This document shows positions 11,773 to 22,915 of a DNA stretch of 64,000 nt, piece by piece. Under the pieces are notes generated by a model. The model was not told where the DNA came from. It ran no database searches and saw only the letters and a program-made list of their open reading frames with translations. Numbering within the stretch: position 1 is the stretch's first letter; each line of letters opens with the position of its first letter. The stretch lies in the NCBI GenBank assembly GCA_944989445.1, contig CALYLW010000212.1, positions 1,156,512 to 1,220,511 of the forward strand. Direction: 5' to 3'. A program made the translations under genes and the position numbers. Origin of the DNA: Ampullaceana balthica (Eukaryota > Mollusca > Gastropoda > Lymnaeidae).

Positions 11773-11937
11773 GTGTTATGGTAATCATAATTTTAAAATG
11801 CATATATAGATTAAGTTAAGTCGCGATAAATTATTTCGTGAAATTGTTTAAGTTTCAGTATTTCCATGACACCCATATTTTGTGACGTAACACAGCAATT
11901 TCGTTCTGCTATGAGAGAAATAATGAAGAAACATCCA
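11773..11937. repeat. 165-bp block shared with the interior of the MITE at 10663
   Basis: Runs of TATGGTAATCATAATTTTAA and CATGACACCCATATTTTGTG are shared with 10740-10903, and the two blocks differ at only about ten positions. The block sits inside the old LINE remnant and lacks the TAGGGCTG ends. Confidence 0.8.
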
Positions 11938-12345
11938 TGTTCCCAATGGAAAGAAATAGAATTTATGTATGTTTGTTTTTCTTTTTATCCCTATGTCTAT
12001 CTGAGAGTTTTATTAAATTATCTTTGCTTTGTATTTCAAAGCTAGAATTAAATTACTCATGTAGTATTACCACTTTGCTCTTTTTCTTCTATCCTCCGTT
12101 TTTCTAGGATAAATTATATACCTTATATTGTTATTCTTGTCGATTTTTAAAATTATCAGTAATGAATCGGGCTGCTCTTTTTTCAATTTGTTCTAGTTTA
12201 TTTTTGTTTTCATTTGTGGGTGGGTCACATAAAGATGATGTATATTCTAGTACAAGTTTAACCAAATTCAGATAGCACTTTAGTTTTATATTCTTATTAC
12301 ATATGTAAAAGTTTCTCTTTGTAACGCCTAAGGGTTTGTGTATTT

Positions 12346-12985
12346 TTAAATCCTTTGTATTAACTCGTGGCGTCTGCTTGATTGCTTGATTGATGCCTTG
12401 ATTGATTGTTTGTTTGCCGAAAATTTAAAATTTTGGATCAATTTTTAACCCACTTGCTCGTATGCTAGAGAGCAAAACATTTTGCAGGCAGACTCGTGCC
12501 AACAATAAAAATGATCTATCAAAACTTCAGATCGATCGAATGTATTGTAATGAAATTAATGAATTTTTAGATTATCTCAATTTATCTCTATGTAGCATGT
12601 TAATTTTTGTGCTAGAGTGTCGCGTTGCGTATTATATTGAACAACCTTTTTAATATTTTCCTGTTGCGCAGTTTGGTGCGTATTATATTGACGATATTTT
12701 TAAAATATATTCCCAATTTGTAAATGAAAATGCTGGTAATTGCTTGTCTGTCTCGTATATTACATATTAAACATGTTTTTATAACCTTTTTCCCGTGATC
12801 AAATTTAACTGAAATTTAGCAGGGAGACTGTAGAAGTTTGTTTTTTTTTAAATAAAAATCCTTTATATATTATGAGACATAACTACAATATAGGATTTTT
12901 GATCATTGAGTGATGCGTATTATAATGAAAATACTTGTAGTTATGTCTTCTAAATAAAGGATTTATAGAAAAAAACTTTGTTATT
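12346..12985 (+). mobile_element. Non-autonomous element E, copy 1 (nested in LINE remnant)
   Basis: Begins AAATCCTTTGTATTAACTCG and ends near AAATAAAGGATTTATAG, so its ends form an inverted repeat around AAATCCTTTAT. It is related, in opposite orientation, to 57265-57735. Inside, the motif TGCGTATTATATTGA or a close form appears at about 12618, 12675 and 12913. There is no meaningful coding; the 63-residue frame inside is chance. The LINE sequence resumes on either side, so it is an insertion. Confidence 0.65.
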
Positions 12986-13240
12986 AATTGTCTTTTGTAA
13001 CTTTGTTTTTTATTAATTGCTTCATTGAAATGGCGATTCCATGTCAATTTCTCTTTTATTATTACTGCTAAGTAATTTGAATCTTTAGTTTGGATAGTTG
13101 TTTTCCATGAATGAAAGATTTTTATTTTGCATTTATTTGTTTCGTTTTCTTTTTTACCCTTAACCTTTGGAATGGTCTCTTCAATAAGTTTCCCATTTTA
13201 TTAATCCATTGAGGTTTTTTTGTAAGATTTTTTTGCTTTA

Positions 13241-14640
13241 AAAAAATTCACCATAATTTTTAAAAGGGAAAAATAAGGGAAATCCCTGCCATGAATTTAA
13301 ATCGTTACATTTCTTAGTCAAAAACTGTCCATCGGAATGAAGTTCTAATAAGCTTAAATTCATGAATCAGTCACATAAAAAACACATGGATTCTTGTCAA
13401 AGATTAGCAAGAATTGAGGTATAAACACATCTCTCGGCCAAGACTTTGTACAAAGCATGCACATGTACACGTCTCGGTCAGAAATAGCTACTTCTGTCTT
13501 TTACATATGACATATTGACTTAAACAAACATATGGTGTGTTATACAATGTACAAGAGCATAGGCATGCGCACGATTATTTAATGCTTAAGATGAATGCTA
13601 GCAATTTGTTTGTCACTTGTGAGACTGAAAACCACAATCATGCTATAATGTTACTATTTTTATTCAGAGACTTTTGCGCAAAAAAAATTATAAAAGTATT
13701 AGTACTCTTGAAAATGAAAAGTTCTGACTACAAAAAATTAGTAAACAAGCATTTGTCTCAGTCAAGTCCATTAAGTACATTAAATTAATTTAGGATAAAC
13801 AAATATCTATTTAGATAAATTATGATTAGAAATAAATTTTAAAAAAGTAATGGATATAATAATATATTAATATTTTGATGAAGTTGGTTTAAATGAACAT
13901 CCAGTAAATTTCTATTAATAGATTTCCTTTATAAGAGGCAATGATTATATTAGTGTTTGACTGAGTTCAGGAACGCAAGGAATGCAGGCAACAAGTTACA
14001 AGTAATACTTAGCCATAAAAAGTCAACATTAAAGAACAAACAAATGTTAGAAATAAATGAGATCTTAAAATATATTCCACTTTTAAATTGAATGAAACTC
14101 AAAGAAATAATAAAATAAGCGAACACAACAAGGAAAGTCCACAAAACACAAAAAATTTACATTTTGGAGACTTTAGCAGACACCCCAGCGTCACGATGGA
14201 GGAGATGGTAGATAATGTTTTTGGATGTGTACTTCGTGTTATTTAGGAGAACATGTGGACACCTGTCACGGGTCTGTTGAGTGAAAACTACAGCGTCTGT
14301 AGTATTAAAGAAAACAAGTTTCCAAGCAGCTTCAAGTACAAACAAAGGCACTTAAAACGAGTAACAATAAATCAGTACTAAATGCCTATCACAGATGCGA
14401 AGGAAAATATTCAGATAGAAAGTCTCATCGCGTAAGAATGTTTGGTCCCTGCCAGGAATTACACCTTAGGAATTTTCAATTAACATTTGTGGTAATCTAT
14501 TAGAACTGCGACGAATACCGGTTAATTATCATCTAAACCATGAGTGGGAAAACTTGTTCTACGGAGAACTGTCAGGGGTATGAGAATCACTGTGAGTGAA
14601 TGCTTGGTGACTGAGTGTTCACTACTCACGGGGATAATGT
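13241..14640. other. No gene recognised; two short minus-strand frames
   Basis: Frames 13950-14144 and 14157-14351 (minus, 64 residues each) were examined. The second has a varied, protein-like composition, but I find no domain and no convincing splice sites. The sequence becomes GC-richer after 14500, towards the LTR-like copy. Confidence 0.3.
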
Positions 14641-14756
14641 TTCAGTGAACTGTTAATCACATTGGGGTGTGACCAGAGGACACGCCAGGGTCAGATGTGA
14701 CCAGGTGTGCAGGTCGGGCGAGACGGTCAGCTGCAGAGTTGCAGAGAGACAGGAGT

Positions 14757-15093
14757 TGTAGCGTGTTGCCCTAGAGTCGGTCGGGTTTTGGACCAAACGG
14801 ACTTAGAGGTGTTTTGTATATATGGAGCTGTGAAGTGATACTCGAGCATGGGCCGAGGAGCGATCGAGTCGGACCGAGGGCCACACTTGTGAGGAAAGTA
14901 TTGTGTCGAGTTGTGTGTACAGCCAGTTGATTATAACGATGTATTTGATATCCAGGCAGCACAGTCAGTTTGTGTACAGTGTAAAAAAACAGTTGAAGTA
15001 TATATCATTGTGTCCTTTATTAGTGTCTTGTATGCAAGCGGAGAGCAAGGCAACAATCAATATAACATCGAGACCTGACAAGGACCACATTGA
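14757..15093 (+). repeat. LTR-like dispersed repeat F, copy 1
   Basis: Starts TGTAGCGTGTTGCCC and matches 60394-60694 throughout. Shared blocks include TTTTGGACC, GAGGTGTTTTGT, ATGGGCC, TCGGACCGAGGGCCA, GTGTACAGCCAGTTG and CAGTTTGTGTACAGT, and both end near GACA..CCACA. The TG...CA ends, length of about 300-340 bp and lack of coding suggest a solo LTR, but I could not find target duplications at either copy. Confidence 0.5.
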
Positions 15094-15565
15094 CAACTGT
15101 TTTGTTATAGGTGGTCGCATTTAAATTTTGTCTACTTCATTTACAATTTACATGGTATAAAAATCTGAATTAATGATAATAACTTAATAACCATGCATTT
15201 ATCATTTCATTTGACATTTACACTCTATTACACGCACACATTATATTTTAAAATACGAGCTGAAACAGTTCATAATCTAATAATAAGATTTTACAAGTCA
15301 TAATTATTTCCAAAACAAAAAAGTAGTTTAATTTTACCCGTCATAAAAACTATGAAGAAGAAGGAACTTAAATTACATACACGCTGACCGCAGAGAACAA
15401 TTATAATTACTGAAAAGTATATAACTGTCCACAATTTAGCATAATGTACTTGTCCTATGGATCTTGTGATTAGCATTTGCAGTCAGTCAACATCATTATG
15501 TTTTATAAATCTTTATTTTCATTAAAAAAAACATTTACTCATAGATGTATGTTGACCCAAATCAT
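15094..15565. other. AT-rich sequence, nothing recognised
   Basis: The short minus-strand frame at 15291-15476 is hydrophobic chance sequence. No exon or repeat found. Confidence 0.35.
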
Positions 15566-17020
15566 GGCCGTACTCAGGGGGGGAGGTTCGTACGTTCGAA
15601 CGAAATCCCTTTTGTGAATGTGTGCCCTTTTTGTAACAAATAGATATTGAAAATATTGAGAGTTTTTGGGGATCCCACAACAGAATATGAGGGGCCAGTG
15701 TTATGATGGCATTGCGTCTATGTCGGGCTCTGTCTCATGAGTTCAAGCGCGTATTCAACGAGAGGCCCCTTTGGTGGTATACACACACCGCAGCAATCAC
15801 GCTTTAAACCTAGTGATCACACACTCGTGAAGACTTCCCGATGTGCGTAACAAGATTGACAAATTTATTTTTAAAAACCTGCATGTTTTTTTAACAACAG
15901 CCCAAAGCGCGAAGCCTTGTTGAAAAATGTCATACAAACAAGTGTTTGAATTTCCTAACGGAAGGCACTTACAGATTTGTGCAAAGCAAGATGGGCTGAG
16001 GGCCACGAAGCATACAAACACTTCTATTAATCGAATGTTTATATTTTTCACACTCTTGAGATAATTTCTCTGCAACGACGAAAACACAGCGACAAAGTAT
16101 TTGATCCAAATTTCACTACAAATGATGATTGGGACACGGACAGTAAGTCTCGAGCAACGTCACTTCTTTATTCCTTGTGTAACCTCACATGTATTGTGAC
16201 GTTTGTTCTAACGTACAAACTGTTATCCAGGCTGGAAGGAATAACAGTCCAACTTCAGAAAGAAGCAATTGACATAATTAAGGCAATGTCACTTATCGAG
16301 AACGTAAAACAAGAGTGTAGAGAGATTAGAACAAGTGTAGATTCTTATTTTATTTTCAAAACACTTATGATCATATCATTATCATGGCGAAGTCTGTAGA
16401 AGCTGAAGTTTCAATGCCCAGAATTGCTAAGCAGCAAATATACCGAAGCAATGCGTGCGTAAAAACGTCAATGCAACATTATCTGCAGAACTGAATTAAT
16501 CCATTTCTGGAGCACATCATTGCTGAGCTAGATATGTGGTTCTCTGGATTAACCAGGACATCCTCACAACTGTTAGCTCTTGTGTGGTGTTAGAAATTGT
16601 ATGTATGAACTTCTGAAAAGCGATGTGGATTTATATGAGCAAGATCTGCCTTCACCAGAAGTGCTGCCCGGAGAGTTTAACGGGTGGAAATTGCGTTTCA
16701 GCCAATGGGAAGAGTCAAAGCTATCAAATAAATTGCATCGAAGCTATAAAACATTGCAATGAATCGATGTTTCCAAATATTTATTGCTTACTTAAAATCT
16801 CGTGAGTGATTCCTGTGACTTCCTTCGCGTGTGAGCGAAGGTTCAGTGCACTCCGACGTTTGCACAATTACATGAGATGTTCAATAGTGCAGGAAAGACT
16901 TACCGATCTTGCATTCATACATCACTACGCTTTCAATATCAACTAAAACAGTGTTTTACAGATTTGTGTTAACAAAAACCCAAGAAGGGTTTACATCGAA
17001 GATGTTCTAAAATAAACCTC
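15566..17020 (+). pseudogene. Decayed hAT (ZMYM1 / P52-like) transposon
   Basis: The left end has the CAGGGGGGGAGGTTCG pattern typical of zf-MYM-class hAT ends. Inside, shifted between frames, are AEVSMPRIAKQQIYRSNACV, then PFLEHIIAELD, DLPSPEVLPGEFNGWKLRF, MFPNIYCLLKIS, and VSEGSVHSD-type and QERLTDLAFIHHYAFN segments. These match in order the C-terminal half of hAT transposases, including the dimerisation region. Stops and frame changes show it is inactive. The right end could not be defined. Confidence 0.7.
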
Positions 17021-17356
17021 ATAGCCTAGTGGTCTCTCGTCTTGTCAGTAATGTATGTAATTCAAATTCTTTACCGCTTTCGCCTGAAGATTTCATTATT
17101 AACAAGAAAAGAAATGAATGATCGAGTACTTGCATTTTTAAATAAAACACTATTTTATAAATGTTTATTTACAGTGTTAAGTATTTATTTCATGAAAACC
17201 TACTTTTTTTGGTCACTGTACGCACTGAAAGCCTTTTTTTTTGCAAAAAGACGCAAAAAAGACGAGAGTTTAATCAACGCCCTCAATAATTAATAGGTAT
17301 AGAATTATTCATTAAACATTCTAATCCAAATTTGAATTTATAGCACCATATATTGT
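17021..17356. other. AT-rich spacer, no gene
   Basis: An 83-residue plus-strand frame at 17042-17293 has no recognisable domain and is rich in Phe, Lys and Leu, as expected from AT-rich chance frames. Confidence 0.35.
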
Positions 17357-18126
17357 AGGTACAGTCAAACAACTCATAACGAGATTAATTCATTCCAGAA
17401 TCTTACTCGTTAAGCGAAACACTCGTTATGCGAAACAATTTTTACAATACAAATCAATGAAAAATACGATAATCCGTTCCATGCTGAAAAAATACTCATT
17501 TTTCAAAATTGCGTATCAACAATTATTCAAATAAAATTGCTTATGAATTGTTAAAGAGTGAAACAACTAGAATAAAGTTAAGATTTGAAACAAAAAACCT
17601 AAACAAAAATATGAATTTATGACAAACAATTATTGCTTCTTAAATAGAAAACTGTTAAAGACGTTGTTTTTGCAGACGCTTCCAAATTTGACGAAAATGT
17701 GACGTAACCGTTTCGTAGACATTCTTGAAACTCCATTTGAAGCATCCATCTCCTTAATTGCTCTAGAGAATAGTGCAGATCGTTGATGTTGGCCGATTGT
17801 AGTTGCGCGCTAGATTCGCAACCTTGTTTTCGCTTTTTCAATGTTTTTTCGTTTTATTTCAGCAGTTATTTTTTCTCTCTTATGGTTGTCTTCTTGTGTT
17901 TTTTTAAAGATAATTTATCAGTTTATTAAAACTTAACACATAAAAAAATTACAAATACTGTCTTGATACAAATTTTGTAGAAATCGGTTGATCGCACACG
18001 AAAACAATACGCTAACAGACCGAGTGCCTAACACAGAATAAAACATAAGGGTGGCAGTGCCGGCTCACTCTTTGAATTTTCAGGAAAAAGCGAGTTTCCC
18101 TTTCTGCATCGCTCGTTATGCGAATC
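17357..18126. mobile_element. Possible pogo/Tigger-like DNA transposon remnant
   Basis: The left end TACAGTCAAACAACTCATAA, followed by CTCGTTAAGCGAAACACTCG, is the style of pogo/Tigger ends (TACAGTCAAACCTC..). A matching CGCTCGTTATGCGAAT block lies at 18110-18125, directly before the LINE 3' tail. A 74-residue minus-strand frame at 17617-17841 (LEQLRRWMLQME) may be transposase debris, but I cannot assign it to a domain. Confidence 0.45.
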
Positions 18127-18202
18127 TTCTTATCTTATCTGTTTACAGACGCTCCTTCTATACAGAAGATTATTGCGTCCTACGCTTATCTATGGTTTGT
18201 GT

Positions 18203-18922
18203 TTAGTCCTGCATTTTTATTAGAGATTTAAACGTTGATAAAGTGTTGGTTTTCCTGGATTCTTCAGGCAACCCATTCCACGCCCGAATTCCGGACGGGA
18301 AGAAGGAAAACTTGTATGTGTTTGTTCTTGCATACGGAATAAGAAAGGTGTTTTTATCCTTATGTCTATCTGAGGGTTGTATTAAGTTATCTTTGTGTTG
18401 TATTTCTAAATTAGAATTAATTGCTTTATGTATGATTACTACTTTGCTCTTGGTTCTTCTATCCTCTAGTGTTTCAAGGTTTAATGATTTAACTAATGGT
18501 GTTATTCTTGTCAGTTTTGAATATTCTCCAGTAATGAATCTGGCAGCTCTTTTTTGAATTTGTTCTAGTTTATCAATGTTTTCTTTGGTGGATGGGTCCC
18601 ATACAGAAGATGCATATTCTAGTACAGGTCTCACCAAAGTGAGGTAGCATTTTAGTTTTATATCTCTATTACATTTGTTAAAGTTTCTTTTTATAAAGCC
18701 TAAGGTTTTGTTTGATTTTTTAATAACTTCATTGACATGGGGATTCCATGATAGTTTCTCATTTATTAAGACTCCTAAGTATTTTGCATCTTTAGTTTGG
18801 GTCAGTTCTTTTCCATGAATGTAATATTTTGAATTTATTTGTTTCTTTTTCTTTGTTACTCTTAACAGTTGACACTTTTCTGGGTGGAAAGACATACTCC
18901 AGTTAGTTTCCCATTTTATCAA
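18203..18922 (-). pseudogene. LINE ORF2, C-terminal domain
   Basis: A 239-residue frame with the conserved post-RT region: FHPEKCQLLRVT, AKYLGVLINEKLSWNPHV, VRPVLEYASSVWDPST, RAARFITGEY and, near the end, FFPSGIRAWNGLP. It starts in a different frame from the RT segment, because a one-base shift separates them around 18923-18965. Function in an intact element: end of the target-primed reverse transcriptase protein. Here it is a dead copy. Confidence 0.9.
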
Positions 18923-18923
18923 T

Positions 18924-20381
18924 TCATCTAAGTCTTTTTGTAAAATGTTTGCTATCTTGCTCTGATTTAATTGTTCTATAGATTATACAATCATCAGCAA
19001 ATAACCTAACTTTTGTACCTGTTGAGATGTTGTTGGGTAAATCATTTATATAAATTAAAAAGAGTAAGGGACCTAGCACAGTTCCTTGTGGAACTCCTGA
19101 GTTAACCTTTATTGGTGCAGATTTAGATCCATTAATTATTACAGTTTGCTCCCTGCCCAAAAGGAAGTCTTGGATCCAGTGATGTAAGGGACCTGAGATT
19201 CCAAAGTAGTTAAGTTTTTTAAGTAAACTAAGGTGGTGAACTTTGTCAAATGCTTTTGAGAAGTCAAGTAATATTGTGTCTATTTGATCATTATTGTCTA
19301 AGCCTTTTGATAATTCATCTATTAAACCTATTAATTGTGTTTCACATGATCTGTTTTTTCTAAAGCCGTGTTGATGTGGGCATAGGGCATTATATTTGTC
19401 TAGGTGGCTAACTATTTTACTATATATTATGTGTTCTAGTAATTTACAGGTGATACTAGTAAGTGATACAGGTCTGTAATTACCAGGGTCTGATTTATCA
19501 CCTTTCTTAAAGAGTGGAGTTACGTTAGCTAATTTCCAATCCTGGGGCACTTTACCCTGGTTTAGAGAGGCTTGAAAAAGAACTACAAGGATTGGGGACA
19601 GTTCATTGCTTAGTTCTTTTAATAACCTTGCAGGCAATTCATCTGGGCCAGTGGCTTTGTTTATTTTTAAGTTTTTTAGGAGTGAATGTATACCTATCTC
19701 GTCTACAGTTATGTTGTCTATTTCTTCCATTTTATTTAAATTTATTAAAACTTCCTTGTCGCCTGAGGCAGAGAATGATGATGCAAAATATGTGTTAAGG
19801 ATATTAGCTTTAGTCTCATTATCATTATAGGTTTTATCATTTGAGCCTTTTAGTGTGGCTATTCCTGTAGGTTCCATTTTTTTAGATTTGATAAAGGACC
19901 ATAAGTTTTTATTGTTATCTTTAGAAATTAAATTGTTTATATATTCATTTTGGAGGTTTCGACTAAGTTTTTGTGTCAAGTGTTTAATGTTTAAGTACTT
20001 TTTGTGTATCCTTTTTGAATTGGTAGCCTTAAATTTCTTAAATAAGTTCTCTTTTTGTTTGCATAGCTTTTTTAATTTAAAATTGAACAAGCATTTGTTA
20101 ATTTTATTTGATGTTAATTTTGTTGGAACATTCTCATCCATAATAGTTTTTAGATTTGTTTTTATATCTTTCCAAATTTCTTCTACAGGGCTATTTTTAT
20201 TAAATTTAAATAGGAAATTTTGTTGAAAGTTAGCCGCTGATTGGTGTAGTTTTATGGAATTACATTTATTCCAAAGATATATTATTCTTCTAGGTATCTT
20301 ATTAATTTTAGTTTTTATTGTATTGGTGACCCTAACAATATCATGGTCAGACAGTCCAGGAATTATTTTATAGTCTAACAC
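18924..20381 (-). pseudogene. LINE ORF2, end of endonuclease plus reverse transcriptase
   Basis: 485 residues. GLSDHDIV near the start is the last block of the AP endonuclease. The RT core follows: ANVTPLFKKGDKSDPGNYRP, CPHQHGFRKNRSCETQL, LLDFSKAFDKVHH, GVPQGTVLGPLLFLIYINDL and the catalytic FADD (LFADDCIIY). The frame then runs into a stop after a one-base slip, while coding continues in the next frame at 18922. Clade assignment (Jockey, CR1 or L2) is not settled by eye. Confidence 0.92.
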
Positions 20382-20428
20382 TAGTCCTGGTCTATTTGTT
20401 AGGAATAAATCTAGTGTTTTATTTTTCC

Positions 20429-20845
20429 TTATTGTTTTTTTACTATTTGTTCTAGGTTTAAGTTGTTTATAGTGTTTATAAAGTGTTCGTTAATATCTTT
20501 ATTTGTTTGATGGTTATCCGTTGTATAGTTTTTCCAATTTATATCTGGAAGGTTGAAGTCCCCCATAATCCAAATTGCAGACTTTTTATGAATTTCTTTA
20601 ATGAAGTTTAATTGACTACAAAGATTTTTCATGTACTCTAGGTTGGTTTTCGGTGGTCTATATATACTGCCTACAATAAGTGGTGTTGAGTTTGGTGTAA
20701 TTATTTTACAATAAATAGACTCTATATTAGAATTTGATTGTGTAGTAATTTCTTCAGCTATGATATTTGATTTGATTGCAAGCAGCACTCCTCGATAATT
20801 GTCTGGTCTATCTTTTCTAAAAATATTATAATATTAAAATCTGTC
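20429..20845 (-). pseudogene. LINE ORF2, AP-endonuclease fragment
   Basis: Carries RPDNYRG, then LLAIKSNI (frame extends slightly upstream of the first Met), IYCKIITPNSTPLIVGSIYR, PPK, and IWIMGDFNLPDINW with the catalytic Asp-Phe-Asn. It is separated from the next segment by a frame break. The N-terminal half of the endonuclease is missing. Confidence 0.88.
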
Positions 20846-21426
20846 TTCGCTCGTTACGGGGAGCAGTGGCGGATTTAGTTATAGGGCAGGGGGGCGGCTT
20901 GCCCCCCCCCCGCGCCCCTGTTGGGTCTAAAATGGCGCCCCTAAAGACGCCCTCGATGAACACTAAAAAGGTGTCATTAGAGCAGAAAAAAATATTGCTA
21001 AACACGAAACTTCTAATCAACACCAAACTGCTTGCTAAATATCGTATTTCAAATAATGAAACTGTAATATCTGGCTTAAATCAATCACTCGCATCTGAAT
21101 TATCGGCGACAATTGATAATGAAGTTAATTCTGCACAATTATTTGTTTTAATTATTTATTAAACCATTGATATATCTAGAATTGATCCAAATATCAGTTT
21201 CTTTACATTAATTTTTTTTAAATCAGGACATGTTTTGGAAAGATTTATAGGCGTTTATGGATAGCGAAGTCAATAGTGCGCTTGCCCCACAAGCTGAGGT
21301 GCGTTGGATCTAGCCCACGTTAAAGCCACAATAAAAGTGGAATGATTAACGCTAAGAAAGTCCAACGCTGGCCTAGAAGGGAGATGGGGCGCCCACCAAG
21401 GTCTACCAAGCCCCTAATAAGTTCTA

Positions 21427-21786
21427 ATGAAAACATTAGGACGCCGTACGACCAACGGTTATGGGACTTTTAAAAACAATGCTGTTGCATTTGCTGAGAA
21501 GATTTTAACGGAACTACAAAAGCGAAACATTGATTTCACACTCTGCCGAGGACAGGCATACTCTGGAATTAAGAGTTGCCTTCAAACTCAAATAAAGAAA
21601 CTTTCACCCAACTGTTGTGCCCATGTTTTGAATTTGGCTACTATGGAAGCAATGTCTGTAAACAGTGATGTACAGTTGTTTTTTTTTGGCACAGCTTTAA
21701 GGTTGTATGCATTCCTTACGTCTAGCTTACCACGCCTACATACTCTTAAAGAACACCAGAAATCTCAATATGAATCAACAGTCTGA
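21427..21786 (+). pseudogene. hAT transposase core fragment
   Basis: Contains LCRGQAYSGIKSCLQTQIKK, then LSPNCCAHVLNL and FFGTALRLYAFLTSS followed by LPRLHTLKEHQ. In the family these appear as GQ.YD...MSG...G.Q..I...., C.AH.LNL and FFG.V..LY.F...S..R...L. This is the catalytic half of the transposase. It ends at a stop, and coding resumes with a shift at about 21790. Confidence 0.75.
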
Positions 21787-21911
21787 AACGACTCTCTGAT
21801 ACAAGATGTGCAAGCCGTAAGCATGCAGTTCATGCAGTTGTTGACTATATTATAGCTACACTTGATTCTGGGGAATCAACAGAATATAAAGGAAATGTCA
21901 GAGCAGAAGCT

Positions 21912-22322
21912 ATGGGACTTAATGTTTTAATAACAAAATATTCTTCTGTTTTTCCGATGCTATTTGTACAAAAGTTATCTTCGTGTTATCAAACTACTTG
22001 CAACGCCTTTGTAAAACAATTGATCGATGTTGGAAGAAATAAGTTTGTTGAAATGAGAAGCAATGAAGCTTTTGAAATTCTGAATGTAGATGTCAAATCA
22101 TTTATTAACGAAAATTGTTCCAAACTAGATGGTAAAACAGAATTTAAAGAAAAGCGAATTGCAAAAAAGAAAAGCATGGCAAGTGAACTTAGCAGATATA
22201 AAAAGGCTGATGATCCAACCACACGCTTTAAATGTGAAACGTACTTCACTATCATAGATACACTTGTAACACATATAGATGATCGATTTCACGACTTTTG
22301 GGGCACATTTACTTATTTCTAA
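21912..22322 (+). pseudogene. hAT transposase insertion-domain fragment
   Basis: A 136-residue frame directly downstream of the core fragment, rich in charged helices (KKSMASELSRYKKAD, TYFTIIDTLVTHIDDRF). That position and pattern suit the helical insertion domain between the second and third catalytic residues of hAT transposases. The C-terminal dimerisation motif follows at 22577 in another frame. Confidence 0.6.
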
Positions 22323-22797
22323 TGTATTGATCCATCACAAATGTCGGAAGAAAATAAATAAAAAAATTTCAAAGTTTATGCAAAATTTACAAACATGACA
22401 TTAACCTTGAAGAAGCAATCGTAGAATATGAAACCTTCAAAGATTTGTATGCAGTATTGTACTATCACTAACTAGTGAACTACTACTTAAAAAGGTTCAG
22501 CTATTCTTGACTGAAAAACAAATGGCATCAGGTCTCCCTAATTTGTCAATACTTTACAAACATTTTCTTGACTCTTCCTGTTAGCAGTGCTACTGCTGAA
22601 AGAAGTTTCAGTAGATTGAAATTTGAAACCTTTCAAAAATTATTAGCGCTCAAAAATGGCAAACGAACGTCTGTCTGGATTTTACATTAGTTTCAATTGA
22701 ACGTGATCTAGCTGAGAACGTTGACTTTGAATCAACGATAAATCGTTTTGATAGAATGAAATCACGTAGAATGCAATTTATATAGGGCTCACGGCCC

Positions 22798-22915
22798 TTT
22801 CTTATCTTATCTTATCTTTTACAGACACTCCTTCTAAACAGACGAATATTGCCTCCTATGCGTATGCATGGTTTGTGTTTAGTCCTGCATTCTTGATAGA
22901 GTTTTAAATGTTTAT
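22798..22915 (-). mobile_element. LINE 3'-terminal fragment
   Basis: Matches the 3' UTR and tail of the LINE at 18127: a CTTAT run, ACAGACACTCCTTCTA, then ATGGTTTGTGTTTAGTCCTG. Only about 115 bases remain, in the same orientation as the larger copy. Confidence 0.85.

Larger units (their letters stand above)
11709..13240 (-). mobile_element. Old, interrupted LINE remnant (same family as 18127-20845)
   Basis: Segments 11709-11772, 11938-12345 and 12986-13240 are colinear with the C-terminal coding part of the LINE at 18205-18945, in the same orientation. The region contains the equivalents of GAATCTGGCAGCTCTTTTTT and of the TCCATTGACATGGGGATTCC-type block, with many substitutions and indels. 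It is broken by a 165-bp MITE-derived block and by element E copy 1. There is no usable reading frame. Confidence 0.8.
18127..20845 (-). mobile_element. Non-LTR retrotransposon (Jockey/CR1/L2 group), 5'-truncated
   Basis: Order on the minus strand: C-terminal end of an AP endonuclease, reverse transcriptase, C-terminal domain, short 3' UTR and a tail of about three ATAAG units (18127-18141). Two frame breaks (near 20381-20429 and near 18923-18965) make it inactive. The 5' end is lost just before the CAGTGGCGGAT end of a hAT element. Its last 50 bases are shared with the SINE at 55545-55826 and with the fragment at 22798-22915. Confidence 0.92.
20874..22797 (+). mobile_element. Decayed autonomous hAT element (ZMYM/DUF4371 class)
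   Basis: The left end reads CAGTGGCGGATTTAGTTATA followed by a GC-rich GGGGGGCGGCTTGCC block and GGCGCCCC, a common hAT terminus style. The transposase lies in pieces: 21427-21783, 21912-22322 and a dimerisation region at 22577-22700 with PVSSATAERSFSRLKFE. Stops and shifts separate them. The right end is not preserved; it abuts a LINE 3' fragment. Confidence 0.75.

Noticed and set aside
14157..14351. 64-residue minus-strand ORF as an exon of the unknown gene
   Set aside because: No acceptable acceptor, and the frame ends at a stop right at a GTAAAT; no link in phase to the 10136 exon.
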